This document shows, one piece after another, positions 1 to 4,960 of a stretch of DNA of 7,515 nt. Location: positions 1 through 7,515 of the forward strand of contig NZ_DASZGI010000079.1 of NCBI RefSeq assembly GCF_035938995.1, written 5' to 3'. Below the pieces are notes generated by a model that was given only the letters and a program-made list of their open reading frames with translations, did not search any database and was not told where the DNA came from. Source of the stretch: DASZGI01 sp035938995. GTDB lineage: Bacteria > Actinomycetota > Actinomycetes > Streptomycetales > Catenulisporaceae. The position numbers were made by a program, and so were the translations under genes. The stretch's first letter is position 1. The number at the start of each line of letters is the position of its first letter.

Positions 1-1
1 G

Positions 2-79
2 GCCCGGATCATCCACCTCGACATTCGAAGACACGACCGCCCCGGCGGAACCCTCCACGAGTACCAGCATGCAGCCTGA
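2..79 (+). CDS. C-terminal end of an unidentified gene, possibly an IS transposase/integrase (partial)
   Basis: Frame 2 is open from the window edge to a TGA at 77-79 and encodes 25 residues rich in Arg, His and Asp, ending in HEYQHAA. The short basic tail with a closing HEYxxAA is reminiscent of the extreme C-termini of some actinobacterial DDE-type transposases; this is an impression from the motif, not a match. Position supports the idea: a neighbouring SDR gene on the opposite strand loses all homology about 30 bases downstream, as expected if an element had inserted there. The element's body would lie to the left of the window. The fragment could equally be the end of an unrelated gene. 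Confidence 0.35.
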   Translation, partial: ARIIHLDIRRHDRPGGTLHEYQHAA

Positions 80-110
80 CCAGCCCGGACGACATAAACG
101 GCACCCATAG

Positions 111-582
111 GGACAGCGACGGGAACTTCTCGAAGCTGAGCTGTCCGTTCAGCGAGGCCATTGTTCGCCACCACGCCGCGGCTTGCCTTCAGGCGCGGCC
201 TGGCCGCGCGGGTGAGGTAGAACACGAGGTCTACCTCACCCTGGCGCGCGGCGTGTCAGTCCTCGTCGGGGGTGTCCTCGAGCCAGTTGAAGTGGATCCT
301 GGCGGCAAGGTTGTTCAGGACGTCGATCCGGTCGTGCTCCTTCACCGCGAACTCGACGAGCCGGTCGGCTTCGGCGCGCTCGGCGAGCCAGCACGGCTGC
401 AGCGAGGCCATCTTGCCGCCCGCGGCGCGCACCAGCTCGACGGTCCGCTCGGCAGGTTCGACCGCCGCGTCGCAACCGACGTCCGCGGCGCCCCCGCGGG
501 CGAACGCCAGCGCGGTGGCGCGTCCCATACTCCCGCCGGTGCCGGTGATGACGCAGACCTTGCCGCCCAGGCGTCCCGGCAC
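111..582 (-). pseudogene. Short-chain dehydrogenase/reductase (SDR) remnant
   Basis: Classical SDR fold, NAD(P)-dependent oxidoreductase, substrate unknown. Translation from the GTG at 582 gives the N-terminal Rossmann strand GKVCVITGTGGSMGRATALA with the TGxxxGxG cofactor motif, the Asp-containing strand around residue 40, and NNLAA where the family has NNAG. The frame ends at a TGA (258-256) exactly where homologues have Trp in a DEDWD-type sequence. It then reads on in frame as EVDLVFYLTRAARPRLKASR, shifts by one inserted base near 162 (AACAATG for AACATG), and continues as MASLNGQLSFEKFPSLS. Homology stops at about 111, before the catalytic YxxxK segment. Full SDRs have about 250 residues, so the C-terminal half is missing. 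The GTG start lies one base after the stop of the upstream hydrolase gene, indicating former coupling. An intact 108-residue product (256-582) could still be translated but would lack a catalytic site. Confidence 0.8.
210..241. repeat. Perfect 12-base inverted repeat with 8-base loop
   Basis: GGGTGAGGTAGA (210-221) and TCTACCTCACCC (230-241) are exact reverse complements separated by eight bases. Allowing a two-base bulge at 242-243, a further five G/C pairs (205-209 with 244-248) extend the stem. It lies inside the SDR remnant, where the minus-strand reading still encodes the conserved EVDLVF..LTR helix, so at least part of the symmetry may be a by-product of coding. No T-tract follows on either strand, which argues against a classical terminator. 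Confidence 0.6.
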
Positions 583-583
583 C

Positions 584-1255
584 TCAGTGCCCTGCCTTTG
601 CGGCGTTGTAGGCCGCGGCGCCGGTCTTCTCCGCCTCCGCGACGCCGACCTGGTCGGTGTGCTTCGGGGCCTCCTCGAAGTACCAGAAGATGGAGTCGCG
701 GGCGCCGCCGGCCAGCGGTCCGGCCCAGTCGCGGAACAACTCTGTGGTGACCGCGAGCGCCGTGGTCGGCACCGCGCCGGCGTGTGCCAGGCGGTCGATC
801 GCGGTGCGGTGCGCGACCTGTGAGCGCCCGCCGACAGCATCGGCCACGTACAGGACTTCATATCCGTCCTTCAGCGCCTGGACGGTGGCGAAGGTAAGGC
901 AGATCTCGGTGTGCAGCCCGCCGATGATGAGACGCTTCTTGCCCGTCGCCGCCACCGCCTCGCGGAAGGCCCCGTCCTCGAAGGCGTTCATCGACGTGCG
1001 GTCGATCGGCTCGATGCCATCGAGCTCGGCCAGGATCGACGGCAGCGTCGGGCCGTTGAACCCGAGCTTCACGCCTACCGTGGACAGCACGATCGGCATG
1101 CCGTAGGCCTTGGCGGTACGCGCCAGCAGCCGGACGTGCAGCTCGACCAGGTCGCGGTTCGTCTCCGAGCGTATGACCTCGAACATCTCGTTCTGGTAGT
1201 CGATCAGCACCAGAGCGCAGTCCTCGGCCTTCCAGACACCCAAGTCCTTCGTCAT
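584..1255 (-). CDS. Isochorismatase-like cysteine hydrolase (YcaC type)
   Basis: A 223-residue member of the isochorismatase-like hydrolase superfamily, closest in layout to the YcaC branch, whose natural substrates are mostly unknown; a soluble cytoplasmic enzyme. Visible landmarks are the nucleophile-activating Asp19 in ALVLIDYQNEM, the cis-peptide segment LIIGGLHTEIC with nucleophile Cys119, and the closing ELFRDW motif around 172-177. Where isochorismatase itself has the catalytic Lys, this protein reads DRTSMNAFED (85-94), as YcaC-like proteins do, so isochorismate is unlikely to be the substrate. Length is about 15 residues more than YcaC owing to a polar Ala/Lys-rich tail. The ATG at 1255 is preceded, five bases away, by GAAGGGAA (1268-1261), a usable ribosome site. 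The gene is the promoter-proximal member of a former two-gene operon with the SDR remnant; its stop leaves one base before that gene's GTG. Confidence 0.9.
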   Translation of the reverse strand: MTKDLGVWKAEDCALVLIDYQNEMFEVIRSETNRDLVELHVRLLARTAKAYGMPIVLSTVGVKLGFNGPTLPSILAELDGIEPIDRTSMNAFEDGAFREAVAATGKKRLIIGGLHTEICLTFATVQALKDGYEVLYVADAVGGRSQVAHRTAIDRLAHAGAVPTTALAVTTELFRDWAGPLAGGARDSIFWYFEEAPKHTDQVGVAEAEKTGAAAYNAAKAGH

Positions 1256-1327
1256 CGTGGTTCCCTTCGTCTGCGTCGCCGTGGGAGCGCGGCCGCCAAT
1301 CGGTTGCTACAGGCTCTCGCCGCGGCT

Positions 1328-1384
1328 GGTGACCCGCCATCACCAGAATCCGGTGATTGGGCACGGTGATCGGGCATGGTCACC
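1328..1384. promoter_or_regulatory. Array of GGTGA/TCACC half-sites (putative operator)
   Basis: Half-sites occur at 1328 (GGTGA), 1340 (TCACC), 1352 (GGTGA), 1365 (GGTGA) and 1378-1384 (GGTCACC), at intervals of roughly 12-13 bases. They include an ATCACC-7-GGTGAT inverted repeat (1339-1357) and two consecutive 13-base direct repeats, CGGTGATTGGGCA and CGGTGATCGGGCA (1351-1376), which differ at one position. The array sits 73-129 bases upstream of the hydrolase start in non-coding DNA between divergent genes, the right place for a transcription-factor binding region. The factor is unknown. Confidence 0.5.
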
Positions 1385-1493
1385 GGCTTCTTCCGCGGGT
1401 CCGCCGGCCAGCACAAGGGCAAGCAAGGGCACTGATATTCCCCCGCGGCGGCCGCCATGGTGCCGCCAAGCCGGGCTTCAATCATCGCTTGTT

Positions 1494-1509
1494 ACTTGAC
1501 GATTCAAGT
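1494..1509. promoter_or_regulatory. 16-base palindromic operator candidate
   Basis: ACTTGACGATTCAAGT has perfect 6-base arms (ACTTGA/TCAAGT) around four central bases. MarR-family regulators commonly bind sites of this length and composition (TTGA-N4-TCAA cores). It overlaps the -35 box of the putative promoter facing the exporter, so a bound protein would block polymerase. No regulator gene of this kind lies in the window. Confidence 0.55.
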
Positions 1510-1524
1510 CAAAAGGTCTAGCTT
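1497..1524 (+). promoter_or_regulatory. Putative promoter of the MFS exporter gene
   Basis: TTGACG (1497-1502) and TAGCTT (1519-1524) are separated by 16 bases, a reasonable match to a primary-sigma (HrdB-type) promoter. It would start transcription near 1531, leaving a leader of about 205 bases before the exporter GTG. The -35 box lies inside the 16-base palindrome, which supports a regulated promoter. Confidence 0.45.
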
Positions 1525-1616
1525 GGACCACGCAAGCCTAAATGGAAACTGTCGCTACCGGCAAAACTCCTCTGGAATGGAGCTCACCCGGCAGCATCTT
1601 GCGGCCGCAGTGACAT

Positions 1617-1634
1617 GAATGTTTGTGCACATTC
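1617..1634. promoter_or_regulatory. Second palindrome in the exporter leader
   Basis: GAATGT-TTGTGC-ACATTC: perfect 6-base arms with a 6-base spacer, about 100 bases upstream of the exporter start and downstream of the predicted promoter. It could be an additional operator of TetR-like size or a leader hairpin. Two copies of CGGCCGCAG flank it in direct orientation (1602-1610 and 1645-1653). Confidence 0.35.
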
Positions 1635-1735
1635 CGCGCACCATCGGCCGCAGCGGGTAGCTCGCCTCGGCACGCCGGGAGCGCATTCCCACGTCACCGC
1701 CGAGCGCATGCGACCAGATAAAGGGTGGTGAAATC

Positions 1736-3250
1736 GTGGCTGTTGACATCTCGGCGAACGGCAGTCCGGATCGGCGGCGCTGGCTGATCCTGGCCGTGGT
1801 CGGTATCGCGCAGTTGATGGTGGTTCTGGACCTGACGGTGATGAACATCGCGTTGCCCTCCGCGCAGCGCGCGCTGCACTTCACGACCGCGGACCGGCAG
1901 TGGGTGGTCACCGCGTACTCGCTGGCCTTCGGCAGCCTGCTGCTGCTCGGCGGCCGACTGGCGGACCTACTCGGCCGCAAGGTGACGTTCCTGGTCGGGC
2001 TGGCCGGCTTCGCCGGCGTGTCGGCCATCGGCGGCGCCTCGGTCAACTTCGGCATGCTGGTGACAGCGCGCGCCTTTCAGGGCGTTTTCGCCGCGCTGCT
2101 GGTGCCCTCCTCGCTGTCCCTGCTCGTGACCACGTTCACCAGGCTGGCGGAGCGCGCCAGGGCGTTCGGTGCTTTCGGCGCGATCGCGGTCGCCGGCGGC
2201 GCGATCGGCCTGCTGCTGGGCGGAGTGCTGACCGAGTACCTGTCCTGGCGCTGGACGCTGTACGTGAACCTGTTCTTCGCCGGTATCGCGTTCGTGGGCG
2301 GAGCGCTGCTCCTGCAGCGCCAGGCGCCGCCGGTCAAGCCCAAGCTGGACATCCCCGGCGTGGTGTTGGTCTCCGCCGGCGTGTTCGGCCTGGTCTACGG
2401 GTTCTCCAACGCGGCCACACACGACTGGGGCTCCCCCGTCACGTACGGCTTCATCGCAGCAGGCGCGGCTCTGATCACCGTCTTCGCGGCCTGGCAGGGC
2501 CGGGCGGCCCATCCGCTGCTGCCGCCCCGCATCGTCCTGGACCGCAACCGCGGCGGCGCATACCTCTCGATGTTCGTTGCCGGGGCCGGCCTGTTCGGCA
2601 TGTTCTTCTTCCTGACCTACTACCTGCAGCAGAACCTCGGATACTCGCCGCTCGTCGCCGGCATCGCGTTCCTGCCGATCAGCGTGGCCTCCGCCATCTC
2701 GTCCAACGTGTCCACGATCGTGCTGCTGCCTAGATTCGGACCCAGGGTGGTGGTGACCGGCGGCATGCTGGCCGCCGCGGGAGCCATGGTCTGGCTGGCC
2801 CAGCTCAGTCCGGACTCCGGATACGCCGGCGGCGTGCTCGGCCCGATTTTCCTGGGCGCGCTCGGCACGGGAGCGGTTATCGCCCCGTCCATCAGCACCG
2901 GCACCTCCGGCGTTGCGCCACAGGACACCGGCGTGGCCTCAGCCACCGTCACCGTCGGCCAGCAACTCGGCGCCTCCCTCGGCACCTCGCTGCTCAACAC
3001 CGTCTTCACCAACAGCGTCGCGGGCTACCTCGTCGCGAACGCAGCGCTGGCCGGCACCCTAGGCCGCCAGACTCTGACCAACCACGCGCTCGTGCACGGC
3101 TACGACACCGCCTTCTGGTGGATCGCGGCGATCTTCGCCGGCGGCGCCGTCATCGGCGGCACGCTGCTTCACGGTGCACCCAAGATGAGCGCGCCGTCGC
3201 CCGCACCGGCGACACAGAAGGCCGACGCCGATCCCGCGGTCCCCGCATAG
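1736..3250 (+). CDS. MFS multidrug exporter, DHA2 (14-TM, EmrB/QacA) family
   Basis: A 504-residue inner-membrane proton antiporter expected to export drugs or secondary metabolites. Motif D1 (VLDLTVMNIALPSAQ, 30-44) carries the membrane-embedded Asp32 typical of DHA2 drug:H+ antiporters. Motif A is GGRLADLLGRK (72-82). Motif C, in the fifth helix, is GAIAVAGGAIGLLLGG (148-163), a variant with Ala where Pro is common, followed by the signature YLSWRWTLYVNLFF. Length and helix spacing fit 14 membrane segments; an Ala/Pro-rich polar tail closes the protein. The GTG at 1736 is preceded by AAAGGGTGGTGA and begins a normal-length N-terminus. The promoter and two palindromes upstream suggest transcription controlled by a ligand-responsive repressor encoded elsewhere. 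The next 95 bases contain no gene. The substrate cannot be told from sequence. Confidence 0.92.
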   Translation: MAVDISANGSPDRRRWLILAVVGIAQLMVVLDLTVMNIALPSAQRALHFTTADRQWVVTAYSLAFGSLLLLGGRLADLLGRKVTFLVGLAGFAGVSAIGGASVNFGMLVTARAFQGVFAALLVPSSLSLLVTTFTRLAERARAFGAFGAIAVAGGAIGLLLGGVLTEYLSWRWTLYVNLFFAGIAFVGGALLLQRQAPPVKPKLDIPGVVLVSAGVFGLVYGFSNAATHDWGSPVTYGFIAAGAALITVFAAWQGRAAHPLLPPRIVLDRNRGGAYLSMFVAGAGLFGMFFFLTYYLQQNLGYSPLVAGIAFLPISVASAISSNVSTIVLLPRFGPRVVVTGGMLAAAGAMVWLAQLSPDSGYAGGVLGPIFLGALGTGAVIAPSISTGTSGVAPQDTGVASATVTVGQQLGASLGTSLLNTVFTNSVAGYLVANAALAGTLGRQTLTNHALVHGYDTAFWWIAAIFAGGAVIGGTLLHGAPKMSAPSPAPATQKADADPAVPA

Positions 3251-3252
3251 GA

Positions 3253-3267
3253 CGAAGGTTTCCTTCG
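3253..3267 (+). terminator. Short hairpin just after the exporter stop
   Basis: CGAAGG-TTT-CCTTCG forms a 6-base-pair stem three bases after the exporter TAG. It has no T-tract. It may contribute to transcript ending, but alone it is a weak candidate. Confidence 0.3.
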
Positions 3268-3291
3268 CACGCGGGACTGTCCTGAAGGTCG

Positions 3292-3335
3292 CAGCACTCC
3301 CCGTCCTGGACCATCCGACCCTCGCGGGAGTGCTG
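3292..3335 (+). terminator. 10-base inverted repeat downstream of the exporter, possible terminator
   Basis: CAGCACTCCC (3292-3301) and GGGAGTGCTG (3326-3335) pair perfectly across a 24-base loop. The position, between the end of the exporter and the start of recognisable polymorphic-toxin sequence, fits a transcription end. A T-run is absent, as is frequent in actinomycetes. The long loop makes an operator or a rearrangement scar possible alternatives. Confidence 0.35.
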
Positions 3336-3345
3336 GCAAGCGTAT

Positions 3346-3753
3346 GGTCTGACCGGAGCTGTTGCCGGCGCCGCGGGCGGCACCGTCGAGGGCGCGGGCA
3401 GCTATCTCACCCAATGCGGTAGCACCTGCTCGCTGTCCGGGCCGCCCGCGCCGCCATGACCGGGGCCGCCGGCTTCGCACTCGGTTTCGCCGCCGGAGCA
3501 CTCGGCGACGAATCGGTCGGCGCGGCCTGTCACAGCTTCACCGGCGACACCCAAGTCCTCCTGAGTCCTCCTGGCGGACGGCAGCACCAAGCCCGTCGAC
3601 CAGATCAAGGTCGGCGACCACATCGCGAACAGCGTGCACGGCCACATCACCCGTCGCCACCACCACGTGCGTCACTGTCAACTGACGTCGATCATCAACA
3701 CCCTGCCTGAATCACACCGGATCAACGTCACGGACTCAATTGGGAGCAACTAA
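3346..3753 (+). pseudogene. Remnant of an RHS/polymorphic-toxin protein with a pretoxin HINT domain
   Basis: Three reading-frame pieces join into one familiar sequence. The first (from 3346) is a Gly/Ala-rich linker, GLTGAVAGAAGGTVEGAGSY then CGSTCSLSG, of the kind that precedes the C-terminal part of RHS-type toxins. A missing G in the GGG run at 3439-3441 shifts to the second piece, which ends GDESVGAACHSFTGDTQVLL: the Cys-x-x-Phe-x-Gly-Asp-Thr start of a HINT (autoprotease) domain. A 10-base tandem duplication (GTCCTCCTGA at 3555-3564, GTCCTCCTGG at 3565-3574) then shifts the frame. The third piece resumes exactly with ADGSTKPVDQIKVGDHIANS and ends at a TAA (3751-3753) without the later HINT motifs or any toxin domain. 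In the intact family the HINT domain releases a secreted toxin tail. Here the large upstream RHS portion is absent, so nothing functional remains. Confidence 0.75.
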
Positions 3754-3837
3754 GGACCGCTCTGCCTGAGGCACGGGCGAACAGCAACCGCCTCGACTGG
3801 CAGAGGGGCGAATGGTCGGCAAAACAGGTCAGAACTC

Positions 3838-3866
3838 TTGCTTGAGCCTCGAGGCCACCTTAGCTT
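3838..3866 (+). promoter_or_regulatory. Candidate promoter for the Endo H-type gene
   Basis: TTGCTT (3838-3843) and TAGCTT (3861-3866) are spaced by 17 bases, about 100 bases upstream of the glycosidase start. The -10 hexamer is the same as in the exporter promoter. The gap 3754-3967 contains no other gene that I can support. Confidence 0.35.
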
Positions 3867-3967
3867 CGTACCGTAAGGATCACGCGCACCGCGCGACGAT
3901 TCCGACCTCTGTCTCGCCCCCGCCGGATTTCTGGACAGGGTCCCAGTCCATGAGGAGTGTGGTGGCG

Positions 3968-4900
3968 ATGTTCACGTCAGGTGGAGTCTGGGCTCGGTCG
4001 ACCGTGCTCGCAGCGGTGACCGCGCTCGCGATCGGCGCCACGGCGACCAGCGAGGCGGCAACGAGAAACGCCGCGACGGACACCACGGCATCCCGGGCGA
4101 AGAGCGGGCCGATCTCAGTGGCGTACATCGAGGTCAACAGCAACAGCATGTTGAACGTTGGTAAGTACACGCTGGCCACGGGTGGCAGCAACGTTTTCGA
4201 CATCGCCGTCATCTTCGCAGCCAACATCAACTACAACACCGCTACGAAGTCGGCATACCTGTACTTCAACCCGCAGGTGCAGTCGGTTCTCAGCAACGTG
4301 AGCACCCAGATCCGACCCTTGCAGGCCAAGGGCATCAAGGTCGAACTGTCGATCCTCGGCAATCATCAGGGCGCAGGTTTCGCCAACTTCCCGTCTCGGT
4401 CGGCGGCCTCGGCATTCGCCAAGCAGCTGTCCGGCGCCGTCACCAAGTACGGGCTCGACGGCATCGACTTCGATGACGAATACGCCGACTACGGAAACAA
4501 CGGTACCGGTCAGCCCAACGCCAGTTCCTTCGTCTACCTCGTCTCCGCGTTGCATAAGGACATGCCGAGCAAGCTCGTCACCCTCTACGACATCGGCCCG
4601 GCGTCCTCGAGCCTGTCCTACGGCGGCGTGGACGTCACGCAGGACTTCGACTACGCGTGGAATCCCTGGTACGGCTCGTGGATCGTGCCGAGCGTCTCGC
4701 TCCCCAAGAGCCGCTTGTCGCCTGCGGCCATCCAAATCGGAGCAACGCCTGCGAGCACCGCGGCCAGCCTCGCCCAGCAAACCGTGAGTGAGGGCTACGG
4801 CGCGTACCTGACCTATAACTTGGACGGTTCTGACCAGCACGCCTATATCTCCAGCTTCACAGAGAAGCTGTACGGCAGCGCGGCTGTGTACAAGCCATGA
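3968..4900 (+). CDS. Secreted endo-beta-N-acetylglucosaminidase, Endo H type (GH18)
   Basis: A 310-residue close relative of Streptomyces plicatus Endo H (313-residue precursor), which cuts between the two core GlcNAc residues of high-mannose and hybrid N-glycans, leaving one GlcNAc on the protein. Start: the frame is open further upstream, but the ATG at 3968 gives MFT..., as in Endo H, followed by a typical signal peptide (VLAAVTALAIGATATSEAA) and preceded by GAGGAG ten bases away. The mature part begins SVAYIEVNSNSMLNVGKYTL. The GH18 motif DGIDFDDE (164-171) is complete, with Asp169 and Glu171 in the places of the catalytic acids. Other Endo H landmarks present are LGNHQGAGFANFPS, YDIGPASSSLSYGGVDV, FDYAWNPWYGSW and GYGAYLTYNLDG. 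The enzyme should act outside the cell on glycoproteins. It stands alone, with no glycan uptake or mannosidase genes adjoining. Base use matches the surroundings. Confidence 0.95.
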   Translation: MFTSGGVWARSTVLAAVTALAIGATATSEAATRNAATDTTASRAKSGPISVAYIEVNSNSMLNVGKYTLATGGSNVFDIAVIFAANINYNTATKSAYLYFNPQVQSVLSNVSTQIRPLQAKGIKVELSILGNHQGAGFANFPSRSAASAFAKQLSGAVTKYGLDGIDFDDEYADYGNNGTGQPNASSFVYLVSALHKDMPSKLVTLYDIGPASSSLSYGGVDVTQDFDYAWNPWYGSWIVPSVSLPKSRLSPAAIQIGATPASTAASLAQQTVSEGYGAYLTYNLDGSDQHAYISSFTEKLYGSAAVYKP

Positions 4901-4914
4901 CATCTCCGTGACGC

Positions 4915-4949
4915 GCCGATCGGCATGAGGCGACACAGCCACTGTGCCG
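4915..4949 (+). terminator. Hairpin region after the Endo H-type gene
   Basis: Beginning 14 bases past the stop are the 10-base palindrome GCCGATCGGC (4915-4924) and then a stem CACAG-CCA-CTGTG (4934-4946), extended by two G/C pairs beyond one mismatch (4931-4949). There is no T-tract. A terminator is plausible from position only. Confidence 0.3.
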
Positions 4950-4960
4950 ACCAACGGTGA

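Noticed and set aside
253..861. Open frames on the plus strand and an extended minus-strand frame across the hydrolase/SDR junction
   Set aside because: They are out of frame or antisense to the two recognised genes; only the part of the minus frame after the GTG at 582 shows SDR motifs.
1414..1431. Direct repeat CAAGGGCA at 10-base spacing
   Set aside because: Two short copies in GC-rich non-coding DNA without other support; could be chance.
1555..2055. A 166-codon minus-strand frame upstream of and across the exporter start
   Set aside because: Mostly antisense to the exporter N-terminus, low-complexity composition, no ribosome site or family resemblance.
3346..3753. An active self-releasing toxin system
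   Set aside because: Two frame breaks, no upstream RHS body, no later HINT motifs, no toxin domain and no immunity gene.
3760..3805. Inverted repeat CTCTGCC/GGCAGAG after the HINT remnant
   Set aside because: Seven-base arms across a 32-base gap are expected by chance in a window of this size.
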